From: SZAS-103 sp038216155
GTDB taxonomy: Bacteria; Pseudomonadota; Gammaproteobacteria; Xanthomonadales; Xanthomonadaceae
Assembly: GCA_038216155.1 (NCBI GenBank)
Contig: JBBQQH010000025.1
Span: 1 to 45,135 of the forward strand
Direction: 5' to 3'
DNA: 45,135 nucleotides
A program made the translations under genes and the position numbers. The notes under the pieces are model-generated. The model worked only from the letters and a program-made list of their open reading frames with translations. It did not search any database and was not told the DNA's origin. Of the stretch, positions 16,599-24,651 are shown piece by piece (positions within the stretch are counted from its first letter, which is position 1; every line of letters starts with the position of its first letter).

Positions 16599-18392
16599 GT
16601 GCGTGGCGTGAACGCAGCGGTTTCCGAACTTCTATACGACGGCCAAGCCGGCGACGCATCGTCCGAAGCGAATGGCGCCAAAACTTTGGACGAGCGCATC
16701 GTCGATGCCTTGCTCGCGCGCGGCCGGCTGAAGGACGTCGACCTGGCGCGCGTGCGCCGGCTGCAGGAGGACAGCTCGCAAGCCGATGCACACCTCGGCC
16801 AAGGCGGACATCTGACTGCACTGCTGGCCAAGCTTGGCATGGTGTCCGAACGCGACATGGCCGAGGCCAGCGCTGAGGTGCTGCACCTGCCGCTGATAGC
16901 CGCGCGCGATTGCCCGGATCAGCCGCCGGCGCTGCAAGTCACTATCCGATTTCTGAAACAACACGCGGTTTGTCCGATCGGCGAGGATGGCGACGCGATC
17001 GATCTGTTGGTCGCTGACGCGCAGGATCCATACCCGGCCGAAGCAGTGGCAATGGCGAGCGGTCGCGCAGTGCGATTGAAGATTGGCCTGCGTTCGGAAA
17101 TCGCCGACCTGATCGAGCGCTACTACGGTAGCGGTCGCAGCGCGATGGGCACCATCATTGAAAACGTTGGAGATGACAGCCAGGCCACCGATGCCGACGA
17201 TGTCGAACACCTACGTGATCTGGCATCCGAAGCGCCGGTGATCCGGCTGGTGAATTTGATCATTCAGCGCGCGGTGGAAGCGCGTGCGTCCGACATCCAC
17301 ATCGAGCCGTTCGAGAATCGTCTCAAGGTGCGCCTGCGCGTGGACGGCGTGCTGGAACTGGTGGAATCGCCGCCGGCCAACCTCACTGCGGCTGTCATCT
17401 CACGCGTCAAGATCATGGCCAAGCTCAACATCGCCGAGCGCCGCCTGCCGCAGGACGGCCGCATCATGCTGCGCGTGCAAGGCAAGGAACTCGACCTGCG
17501 CGTGTCCACCGTGCCGACCGCGCATGGCGAGTCCGTGGTGATGCGTTTGCTCGATCGCGAAACCGTGGTGCTGGATTTCCACAAGCTGGGTTTCACCGAC
17601 GAATTTTTGCCGCAATTCCAGAAAGTGCTGGAGCAACCACACGGCATCTTGCTGGTGACAGGACCGACCGGCTCGGGCAAAACCACGACGCTGTACACGG
17701 CGCTGTCGAAGCTCAATACGGCGGACGTGAAAATCATCACGGTCGAGGATCCAGTCGAGTACCAAATCGAGGGCGTCAACCAGATCCAGGCAAAGCCTTC
17801 AATCGGCCTGGATTTTGCGCACGCGCTGCGATCGATCGTGCGTCAGGATCCGGACATCATCATGATCGGCGAAATGCGCGATCTGGAAACCGCGCGCATC
17901 GCGATCCAGTCCGCGCTGACCGGCCATCTGGTGCTCTCGACCATGCACACCAACAACGCCGCCGGTGGGATCACGCGACTGCTCGATATGGGCGTTGAGG
18001 ATTACCTGCTGACATCCACCATCAACGGCATCCTCGCGCAGCGGTTGGTTCGCAAACTCGAACCAACCCATGCCGAGCGCTACGAACCGCTGCCGGTCAT
18101 AGTGAAAGAGCTGGGCTTGCGAAAACTGCAACCCGAAGGAACGATCTATCTGTGGCGCCCGAAACCTTCAGCTCTGACGCCCACCGGTTATCTGGGTCGC
18201 ACCACGATCATGGAATTCCTGGTGATGACCGATGGCTTGCGCCGAATGGTGATGCAGCACTCCGGCATGGCTGAGATCGAAACCGCAGCGCGCATCGAAG
18301 GCATGCGCACGATGTACGACGATGGCCTGATCAAGGCGATGCAAGGGCAGACTACGATCGAGGAAGTGCTGCGGGTGACCGATGATGCTTGA
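16599..18392 (+). CDS. gspE: Type II secretion ATPase XpsE/GspE
   Basis: Cytoplasmic hexameric ATPase that powers pseudopilus assembly. The 597-residue protein (GTG start; a second GTG at 16608 is possible) has an N1/N2 region that docks to GspL, then a RecA-like domain: Walker A GPTGSGKTTT (residues 355-364, K361), Asp-box VEDPVEYQ, Walker B with IIMIGEMRD (E425) and a His-box (HLVLSTMHTNNA). The usual zinc-binding four-cysteine segment before TGYxGR is absent: in residues about 484-537 the positions read RKLEPTHAERYEP and WRPKPSALTPTGYLGR, without any cysteine. First gene of the xps operon; normally xpsF follows directly, but here a GIY-YIG cassette intervenes. Confidence 0.95.
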   Translation: MRGVNAAVSELLYDGQAGDASSEANGAKTLDERIVDALLARGRLKDVDLARVRRLQEDSSQADAHLGQGGHLTALLAKLGMVSERDMAEASAEVLHLPLIAARDCPDQPPALQVTIRFLKQHAVCPIGEDGDAIDLLVADAQDPYPAEAVAMASGRAVRLKIGLRSEIADLIERYYGSGRSAMGTIIENVGDDSQATDADDVEHLRDLASEAPVIRLVNLIIQRAVEARASDIHIEPFENRLKVRLRVDGVLELVESPPANLTAAVISRVKIMAKLNIAERRLPQDGRIMLRVQGKELDLRVSTVPTAHGESVVMRLLDRETVVLDFHKLGFTDEFLPQFQKVLEQPHGILLVTGPTGSGKTTTLYTALSKLNTADVKIITVEDPVEYQIEGVNQIQAKPSIGLDFAHALRSIVRQDPDIIMIGEMRDLETARIAIQSALTGHLVLSTMHTNNAAGGITRLLDMGVEDYLLTSTINGILAQRLVRKLEPTHAERYEPLPVIVKELGLRKLQPEGTIYLWRPKPSALTPTGYLGRTTIMEFLVMTDGLRRMVMQHSGMAEIETAARIEGMRTMYDDGLIKAMQGQTTIEEVLRVTDDA

Positions 18393-18396
18393 GAGT

Positions 18397-18414
18397 AGGA
18401 ATAGGGAATAGGAG
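18397..18414. repeat. Short GGAATA-type microrepeat
   Basis: TAGGAATAGGGAATAGGA is a small tandem repeat with a unit of about 7 bases (GGAATAG), located between the xpsE stop and the GIY-YIG cassette. Such runs are commonly seen between genes in Xanthomonadales (recollection). Confidence 0.5.
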
Positions 18415-18423
18415 AGTTTTTTT

Positions 18424-18820
18424 GCTCGTCATCGCCGCGTAGGCGGGGACCCATGGACCCTACTTTGGAGTTGAAGAATGCTGCGGCAGCCTGCTACCTA
18501 CATGCTAGCAAGCAGCCGCAATGGCACGTTGTATATCGGAGTGACCAGCGATCTCATAGCAAGGATATGGAAGCATCGAGACCACTTGGTGGACGGATTC
18601 ACGAAGAAGTACGAGGTAATGAATCTCATCTGGTACGAGTTTCACGCCACAATGGAAGAGGCGATTCAGCGCGAGAAGCGGATCAAGAAATGGAATCGGG
18701 CGTGGAAACTGCAACTGATTGATGCAATCAATCCGTCATGGCGCGATCTTTGGCCGGATATCACAGATCAACTCACTGGAAGCAACGTCCTTGGGTCCCA
18801 CCTACGCGGGGATGACGAGC
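18424..18820 (+). mobile_element. GIY-YIG endonuclease cassette bounded by inverted repeats
   Basis: The left boundary repeat (18424-18453, GCTCGTCATCGCCGCGTAGG...) and right boundary repeat (18792-18820) are near-perfect inverted copies (about 27 of 30 positions, one gap). They enclose only the GIY-YIG gene. The 397-bp unit sits between xpsE and xpsF, genes that are adjacent in the usual xps order, so it looks inserted. The repeat arms match those of the MITE-like element at 185-314. Confidence 0.75.
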
Positions 18821-18915
18821 TAAGAAAAAACACATCAAACGCTGGTACCAGCGCTGCCCATCACTCAACACCGCTTCGCACGCACCACAGCACCGCATCA
18901 CACGCGTATCAATAA
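18478..18915 (+). CDS. Single-domain GIY-YIG endonuclease family protein
   Basis: Belongs to the small stand-alone GIY-YIG group (YhbQ/UvrC-N-like). Motifs: TYMLASSRNGTLYIGVTSDL (GIY-YIG pair at 7-23), an H-containing segment KHRDHLVDGFTKKY, and REKRIKKWNRAWK with the probable metal-binding E66. A typical member is about 95-100 residues; this frame runs to 145. The last 45 residues (from about TGSNVLGSHLRGDDE) are translated boundary repeat and host sequence, so they are probably not part of the functional fold. Cellular target is unknown. Its repeats and position in the xps operon suggest a mobile gene. Possible downstream effect on xpsF expression is inference. Confidence 0.85.
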   Translation: MLRQPATYMLASSRNGTLYIGVTSDLIARIWKHRDHLVDGFTKKYEVMNLIWYEFHATMEEAIQREKRIKKWNRAWKLQLIDAINPSWRDLWPDITDQLTGSNVLGSHLRGDDELRKNTSNAGTSAAHHSTPLRTHHSTASHAYQ

Positions 18916-18935
18916 ATATTCCAAGCCGGCCATAC

Positions 18936-20153
18936 ATGCCCCTGTTCCGCTACAAAGCCCTCAGTACCGCCGGCGAATCCCTGCAAGGGCAGATGGAAGG
19001 AGGGAGTGCGGACGAGGTGATCGGGAAGTTGCAGGACGCGGGGCATATTCCGCTGGAAGCCAAACGCGCGGATGAGGCGGGGACGGAAAGCAGTTGGTCG
19101 TCGTTGTTTGCGCCCAAGGCCCTCGGCGCGGAACAGATCGTGCAGTTCACCCAGCAACTGGCGACGCTGCTCGGCGCCGGGCAGCCGCTGGATCGTGCGC
19201 TGGCGATTTTGCTGGATTTGCCCGAAGGCGAACAGGCACGCCAGATGATTGCTCGCGTTCGCGACAGCGTGCGCGGCGGTGTGCCGTTGTCGAGCGCGCT
19301 GGAACAACAACACGGCGTATTTTCGCGGTTGTACGTCAGCACCGTGCGCGCAGGTGAACTCGGCGGCAGCCTGCACGAGACGTTGCGCCGGCTGGCCGAT
19401 TATCTCGAGCGTAGTCGGCTGCTGCGCGCGCGCGTGATCAATGCGTTGATCTATCCGGCGATTCTGCTGTCGATGGTCGGACTCTCGGTGCTGTTTTTGC
19501 TGGGTTACGTGGTGCCGCAGTTCAAGGTGATGTTCGAAGGATTGAATGCGCCGCTGCCGGTGTTGACCAAGATCGTGCTCGGGCTCGGCGATTTCGTGCG
19601 TGGTTACTGGTGGCTGTTGCTTGCCGCATTCATTGGCATCGGCCTGTGGCTCGATCGCATGCGCCGTGACCCCGCGCTCCGGCTCAAACTCGATGACTGG
19701 CTGCTGCGACGCAAATTGCTGGGCACGATGATCGCCAAACTCGAAGTCGCACGGCTGGCGCGCACGCTGGGAACGCTGGTGCGCAACGGTGTGCCGTTGT
19801 TGCAGGCTCTGCAGATCGCGCGCACTGTGCTGGGGAACCGCGTTCTGGCCGAGGCGGTCGAAGTCGCAACCGAGGAGGTCAAGACCGGTGGCGGTCTGTC
19901 GCACGCGCTGGCGCGCAGCAAGCGGTTTCCGAATCTGGCGCTGCAGATGATCCAGGTCGGCGAGGAATCCGGCGAGCTCGACAACATGCTGCTGCGCACC
20001 GCCGATACCTTCGATTACGAAACCGGACAGGCGATTGACCGGCTGCTGGCGGCGCTGGTGCCGTTGATCACGATCCTGATGGCCGGCGTGGTGGGCATCG
20101 TGGTGATGGCGATCCTGGTGCCGATCTACGATCTGGCCAATTCGATAGGATGA
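18936..20153 (+). CDS. gspF: Type II secretion inner-membrane platform protein XpsF/GspF
   Basis: Polytopic inner-membrane protein at the centre of the assembly platform. It has 405 residues and the typical opening MPLFRYKALSTAGE, two tandem GspF domains (about 70-195 and 275-395), a first membrane pair around residues 170-225 and a final membrane segment near the C-terminus (LITILMAGVVGIVVMAILVPIYDL). All family features and the length are normal. Follows the GIY-YIG cassette after about 115 bases and precedes xpsG by 27. Confidence 0.95.
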   Translation: MPLFRYKALSTAGESLQGQMEGGSADEVIGKLQDAGHIPLEAKRADEAGTESSWSSLFAPKALGAEQIVQFTQQLATLLGAGQPLDRALAILLDLPEGEQARQMIARVRDSVRGGVPLSSALEQQHGVFSRLYVSTVRAGELGGSLHETLRRLADYLERSRLLRARVINALIYPAILLSMVGLSVLFLLGYVVPQFKVMFEGLNAPLPVLTKIVLGLGDFVRGYWWLLLAAFIGIGLWLDRMRRDPALRLKLDDWLLRRKLLGTMIAKLEVARLARTLGTLVRNGVPLLQALQIARTVLGNRVLAEAVEVATEEVKTGGGLSHALARSKRFPNLALQMIQVGEESGELDNMLLRTADTFDYETGQAIDRLLAALVPLITILMAGVVGIVVMAILVPIYDLANSIG

Positions 20154-20180
20154 TCCTTATTCCATGACACGGACCCATTG

Positions 20181-20708
20181 ATGAAAGCGAATTTCAACGC
20201 AATGCAGACTGAGAATTCTGGGCAGCGTCGGGCCATGCACGCGCGGCAAACGCGTGGTGCTGTGGCTAGCGGATGCGTCTCATCCAATCGACTTAGGCAA
20301 GCCCATCGTGGCGTCGCAACTCAGGGCTTCACCCTGATGGAAATCATCGTGGTGATTATCCTGATCGGTGCGATTGTCACCTTCGCCGCCAGCCGTATCC
20401 TCGGCGGCGCGGACAATGCGAAGTTCAAGCTGGCGAAAACGCAGGTCGAAACGGTTGCCAGCAAGATCGACCTGTACCAGCAGGACGTGGGCTCGCTGCC
20501 GCCATCGCTCGATGCATTGGTGACGCAGTCAGCCGATGCCAACGGCTGGCTGGGACCGTACGCCAAGAGCGAGGACCTGAAGGACCCGTGGCAGCATCTG
20601 TTGAGCTACAAGGTTCCGGGCGACAGTGCGCCTTACACGTTGATGAGCCTGGGCAAGGATGGTCAGCCGGGCGGAACGAGCGTCAATGCGGACATCGTGC
20701 ATCAGTAA
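20181..20708 (+). CDS. gspG: Major pseudopilin XpsG/GspG
   Basis: Builds the pseudopilus shaft that pushes substrates through the secretin. The prepilin peptidase site is G|FTLMEIIVV, with the conserved Glu at +5, then the hydrophobic helix, and a C-terminal globular part ending DGQPGGTSVNADIV, matching the calcium-site loop of GspG. With the ATG at 20181 the leader is 49 residues, far longer than the usual 6-25; a later ATG (MHARQ, at about 20235) would still leave about 31. The true start is therefore uncertain. About 25 bases separate it from xpsH. Confidence 0.92.
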   Translation: MKANFNAMQTENSGQRRAMHARQTRGAVASGCVSSNRLRQAHRGVATQGFTLMEIIVVIILIGAIVTFAASRILGGADNAKFKLAKTQVETVASKIDLYQQDVGSLPPSLDALVTQSADANGWLGPYAKSEDLKDPWQHLLSYKVPGDSAPYTLMSLGKDGQPGGTSVNADIVHQ

Positions 20709-20732
20709 TCGCTACGGCTGGCGAGCGCGGGC

Positions 20733-21263
20733 ATGACAATCCGGAGTGCGGCACTGGCGGGTCGCGGCGCTCGCGCTGAGGCTCGTGGTTGCATTCGGAG
20801 CTGTGGATCCACGCGGTCTCAGGGTTTCACCCTGCTCGAAATCATCGTGGTGATCCTGATCATCGCCGCCGTTACCGGCTTGGCGGTTGGCGTGCTCGGC
20901 GTCGGCGGCAGCGGCCGCGACCTGCGCGGCACCGCAAGATCATTGCAAACCGAATTGCGTTTCACCCGCACCCAGGCGATGGCGACCGGCACCTCGCAAA
21001 CCTTCAGTCTGGATCTGGATTCGCGGCAATGGGATGCGGCAGGCAAACATCACGGCGAGATTCCGAAATCCTTGCAGGTCAAGTTTGATGCCGTGCGCGT
21101 GGAGCAATCGGATGTGCGCAGCGCGGCAATCAGATTTTTCCCGGATGGCTCATCCACCGGCGGTCGCATCAGCCTGCGCATCCACGGCAACGGCATTCGC
21201 GTCGACGTGCGCTGGCTGACTGGCGAAGTGAGCCAAGCCAGCCTGATCGACAGCGCGCCATGA
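20733..21263 (+). CDS. gspH: Minor pseudopilin XpsH/GspH
   Basis: Pseudopilus tip component. The 176-residue protein has a 31-residue leader before the cleavage site G|FTLLEIIVV (Glu +5 present), a hydrophobic helix and a GspH-type beta domain with RFFPDGSSTGGRISL, the usual family motif. Like XpsG it shows an unusually long leader. Its stop overlaps the start of xpsI by 4 bases, consistent with translational coupling. Confidence 0.9.
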   Translation: MTIRSAALAGRGARAEARGCIRSCGSTRSQGFTLLEIIVVILIIAAVTGLAVGVLGVGGSGRDLRGTARSLQTELRFTRTQAMATGTSQTFSLDLDSRQWDAAGKHHGEIPKSLQVKFDAVRVEQSDVRSAAIRFFPDGSSTGGRISLRIHGNGIRVDVRWLTGEVSQASLIDSAP

Positions 21264-21730
21264 TTGCGCGCGCGCCGTCGCCACAACGCGGCTACACCCT
21301 GATCGAGGTGATCGTTGCGTTCGCGCTGCTGGCGGTCGGCATTGGCATCCTGCTCTCGATCCTTGCGAGTGGCGTGCGCCAGGTCAGCTCGGCCAGCCAG
21401 ACCACGCACGCCAGCCTGTATGCCGACAGCCTGCTGTCGACACTCGGCGCCGACGCGCGTTTGCAGCAGAGTCAACGCCGGGGGGCGTTCGAAAATGGCA
21501 AATATCACTGGGTGATGCAGATATTGAAGGTGCCGACGCCGATTCCGCCACCGACGGCTGCAGCTGCCGATCCGGCGTTTCCGGTGCGGCCCGATCTCGA
21601 CGCGCTCAACTTTCGCGAGAACGAGTTGTATCGGATTACCCTGGATATGCGCTGGGGCGATGCGCCCGATCAACGGCTGCTGGTCGAAACCCTGCGAGCG
21701 TATGCACCAGGGCCGGAGTTGCAACGGTGA
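21260..21730 (+). CDS. gspI: Minor pseudopilin XpsI/GspI
   Basis: Tip pseudopilin that pairs with XpsJ and XpsK. The 156 residues begin with an 11-residue leader and the cleavage site G|YTLIEVIVAFALLAVG (Glu +5 present). The start overlaps the xpsH stop (ATGA) and its own stop overlaps the GTG of xpsJ, so it is part of a tightly coupled run. The C-terminal half is weakly conserved, as is usual for GspI. Confidence 0.88.
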   Translation: MIARAPSPQRGYTLIEVIVAFALLAVGIGILLSILASGVRQVSSASQTTHASLYADSLLSTLGADARLQQSQRRGAFENGKYHWVMQILKVPTPIPPPTAAAADPAFPVRPDLDALNFRENELYRITLDMRWGDAPDQRLLVETLRAYAPGPELQR

Positions 21731-22443
21731 GCGCCCCTCGGCGCATCACGCAAGTGCAAGGCGGCGGCGCTGCTCGCACCGCGCGCGGCTTCACCTTGAT
21801 CGAAGTAGTGCTGGCGACCTTGCTGCTCGCGTTCGGCATCGCGATCGCGTTCGCCAGCGTGCGTAGTTCACAGGGCGCGGTGGCGCGCTCGGATGCGGCC
21901 TCGCGCCGCAGCGAGCACCTGCGCGCGGTGCAGAGTTTTTTGCGGCATCAGTTTTACGCCGCACAGCCATTGGTGATGCGACGCGATCCGCTGACTAACC
22001 AACTCACCTTCTTCGATGGCGATCGCAAGCAAGTGCAGTTTGTCGCGCCGATGCCGGGCTATCTCTCGCGCGGCGGACCGTATGTGCAGACGCTTCGGGT
22101 CGACGGCCAGCGCCTGATGTTTAGCTACGCGATGCTGGTCGACGACAAGCCGCTGGCCGACGACGCAAAGCAATCGCCTGAAGTGCTGCTCGATGGCGTG
22201 GCCGACGCGCATTTCCAGTACCGCAGTCTTGGCCCGGACGGAAAGATTGGCGACTGGACCGACCAGTGGCATCGCTTCAACGAAATGCCGCTGGAGCTGC
22301 GCCTGCTGCTGCGCTTTCGCGATGCGGCGCTGATCTGGCCGGATTTCGAGACCGCAGTGCCGCTCGCCTTCGCCCGCGCGCAGGCCGCTGATGTGGTGGC
22401 CCAGCCGAACGTGCCAGAGCCAAACAATGGTGACGTGCGATGA
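21727..22443 (+). CDS. gspJ: Minor pseudopilin XpsJ/GspJ
   Basis: Tip pseudopilin of 238 residues. GTG start within the stop of xpsI (GTGA). Cleavage site G|FTLIEVVLATLLLAFG after a 21-residue leader, followed by the GspJ-type globular domain with DGVADAHFQYRSLGPDG and LPLELRLLLRF-like segments (here MPLELRLLLRFRDA). The stop overlaps the ATG of xpsK. Confidence 0.9.
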   Translation: MSAPRRITQVQGGGAARTARGFTLIEVVLATLLLAFGIAIAFASVRSSQGAVARSDAASRRSEHLRAVQSFLRHQFYAAQPLVMRRDPLTNQLTFFDGDRKQVQFVAPMPGYLSRGGPYVQTLRVDGQRLMFSYAMLVDDKPLADDAKQSPEVLLDGVADAHFQYRSLGPDGKIGDWTDQWHRFNEMPLELRLLLRFRDAALIWPDFETAVPLAFARAQAADVVAQPNVPEPNNGDVR

Positions 22444-23336
22444 CTGGTGGCAGCACGCCTTGCAGACAAGCTGGCGCCGCGCTGATCCTGGTGATGTGGA
22501 TCCTGGTGCTGTTGACGGTGCTGATCGGCAGCTTTGCCGGCAGTGCGCGGGTAGAAGCGCTGCAGGCGCGCCAGCTGCGTTCGAGTGTGATCGCGCGCCA
22601 AGCCGCGCAGGCGGGTGTTGAATACGCAGTGCTGCGGTTGCTGTTGCCGGACGAAGCCCGGCGTTGGGTGCCGGACGCGCGCGCTTACGGCTACCAGGTC
22701 GGGCGTAATCGGGTCGAGATCCATGTATTGGACGAAGCCGGCAAGGTTGATCTCAATACGGCTTCGCCGGAGCTGCTGACGCGGCTGGCGCTCGCTGCGG
22801 GCGCCGAGCCTGTTCGCGCTGTCAGCCTGGGGGCGGCGATCGCCGACTATCGCGATCCCGACAACCTGGTGCATGCCGGCGGCGCCGAGGATGGCGATTA
22901 CGCCTCGGCCGGCAAGCCTTACGGCGCCAAGGACGCGCCATTCGAAACCGTAGCCGAGGTGCAGCGCGTGCTGGGGATGGATTTCGCGCTTTACCAGAAA
23001 TTGGCTCCAGCGTTGACCGTCTATTCTGGCGAGGATCCCAATCCGGCGTTCGCAACCAGCCTGGTATTGCAGGCGATCGGCTATGAGCAAGGCGCCGGCG
23101 ATCGCTTCATCCATGCTCGCGAACAGTGGCAGGGTGACCCGCGCGCGGCGCCGACGCTGCCCAACGGCCAGCCGCTGACACGGCAGCCCGGCAGTGGCAC
23201 GTATGAAATTCGGAGTCGGGCGACGCTGGTGGACGGCACCGTGCTGGATCTGGATGTTATCGTGCGCGCTTCGCAAGTCGGGCCATTCGGGCAGCTGTAT
23301 GTGCCGCTGCAATGGCGCGAGGGCGAGTTGTATTGA
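22440..23336 (+). CDS. gspK: Minor pseudopilin XpsK/GspK
   Basis: Large tip pseudopilin that caps the I-J-K complex. The 298-residue protein has a short leader and the typical GspK start RQAGAALILVMWILVLLTVL; it lacks Glu at +5, which is normal for GspK. The inserted alpha domain is seen from VDEAGKVDLNTASPELLTRL (about 98-118), a helix-hairpin-helix-like stretch found in GspK. A 136-base gap then separates it from xpsL. Confidence 0.9.
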   Translation: MTGGSTPCRQAGAALILVMWILVLLTVLIGSFAGSARVEALQARQLRSSVIARQAAQAGVEYAVLRLLLPDEARRWVPDARAYGYQVGRNRVEIHVLDEAGKVDLNTASPELLTRLALAAGAEPVRAVSLGAAIADYRDPDNLVHAGGAEDGDYASAGKPYGAKDAPFETVAEVQRVLGMDFALYQKLAPALTVYSGEDPNPAFATSLVLQAIGYEQGAGDRFIHAREQWQGDPRAAPTLPNGQPLTRQPGSGTYEIRSRATLVDGTVLDLDVIVRASQVGPFGQLYVPLQWREGELY

Positions 23337-23472
23337 TCGCAGCGAACGCGCCTGATCGCCTCACGCTGAGCGGGCGTTTCGTGTTCAGCATTGGGTTTAG
23401 TGTGGCGCGCCGCCGGATTCATTAGACTGCATTGTTCGATTCGAGCCTGACCTGCTCCATGCCGATATCTCC

Positions 23473-24651
23473 ATGCCGATTGCGTCGCGACTGACCAGCA
23501 CCCGTTTTGCCGCGCCGCTCGGGCGCGTGCAGGTGCGCTATGCGCAAAGCCCGCTGCCGCGTTTCCTGCAATGGTGGGGCAGCGAGTTGGTGCAGTTGCT
23601 GCCGATGCGTTGGCGCGCGGTATTCGCCGCGGCCAACGCGCGAGTGTTTTACGAGGCCGGGGTCGACGCGCTGGAATTGCGGCTCGAGCAAGCCGGTCGC
23701 GAAACCCTGCTGGCCAGCGTGTCGCTGCACGATGACGCTGGAGAGTCCGATCCGCGTCTCGCTGCGACGATCGATTCGGCACTCGGCGAATCGCGCCGCG
23801 AACGCGACCGTTGGCTGTTGCTGCCGGGTGGACAGGTGTTGCGACGTCAGTTCGCATTGCCGGTCGCGGCCACCGAACGCTTGCGCGAGGTGATGCGCCA
23901 CGAACTCGACCGCCAGACTCCATTTCGCGCAGAGCAAGTCAGCTACGACTGCCGCGTGTTGTCGGTCGATCCGGTCAGCAAGCAGGCGCAGGTCGAACTG
24001 CTGGTATTGCCGCTGGAAAAACTCGACGCCGCACTCAAACCACTCGGCACGTTGGCCGACGGGTTGGCGGGCGTGGATGCGCGCGACCCGAACGGGCGCC
24101 CACTGCGCGCCAACCTGCTACCGCCAGCCCGTCGCTGGCCGCGCAACCGGCGCGCGTTGTTGATCAATCTCGGTCTGCTCGCATTTGCGCTGGTTGCGGT
24201 GCTATTCGGGCTGATGCAATCGCTGGACAACCGCCGCGCTGCGCTGCAGCGCTTGCAGGCGACGGTCGACGTACGCCACCGCGAAGCGCAGCAGGTGAAC
24301 GCACTGAGCCAGCAACTCAGGCAAGCGACCGAAGGCGCCGGCTTTCTCGCGCGCGCACGCGCTGAGAAACCGCCGATGCTGGTGCTGCTGGCAGATATCT
24401 CCCAGCGGCTACCCGACACCACCTGGGTCGAACGTTTCACCCAGAGTGAGCAGCAGGTGTATCTGACCGGCTTCAGCAAGGAGGCCACGGCATTGGTGCG
24501 CCAGTTGCAGAACTCGCCTTATCTGCATGGTGCGGCGCTTAGCGGCAGCGTGCAGCCCGACGCCGCGACCAAACTCGACCGCTTCACGCTCACTGCAGAG
24601 CTCAACGGACCCGCAATCAACGGATCAGCCCGTGCTGTCGGCAAGCCCTGA
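23473..24651 (+). CDS. gspL: Type II secretion protein XpsL/GspL
   Basis: Bitopic inner-membrane protein linking the ATPase XpsE to the platform and XpsM. The 392 residues comprise a cytoplasmic actin-like N-terminal part (about 1-220, with RRQFALPVAATERLREVMRH and ELDRQTPF typical of PilM/GspL), one membrane segment (about 227-248), a coiled-coil-like stretch (about 250-290) and a PilN-like periplasmic ferredoxin fold. The upstream 136-base gap includes TAGACT at 23423, a possible internal -10. Its end overlaps xpsM by 20 bases if XpsM starts at the GTG at 24632. Confidence 0.88.
   Translation: MPIASRLTSTRFAAPLGRVQVRYAQSPLPRFLQWWGSELVQLLPMRWRAVFAAANARVFYEAGVDALELRLEQAGRETLLASVSLHDDAGESDPRLAATIDSALGESRRERDRWLLLPGGQVLRRQFALPVAATERLREVMRHELDRQTPFRAEQVSYDCRVLSVDPVSKQAQVELLVLPLEKLDAALKPLGTLADGLAGVDARDPNGRPLRANLLPPARRWPRNRRALLINLGLLAFALVAVLFGLMQSLDNRRAALQRLQATVDVRHREAQQVNALSQQLRQATEGAGFLARARAEKPPMLVLLADISQRLPDTTWVERFTQSEQQVYLTGFSKEATALVRQLQNSPYLHGAALSGSVQPDAATKLDRFTLTAELNGPAINGSARAVGKP

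Noticed and set aside
22125..23312. 395-residue minus-strand open frame opposite xpsJ and xpsK
   Set aside because: Antisense to two coupled pseudopilin genes, with no motif or ribosome binding site in support.
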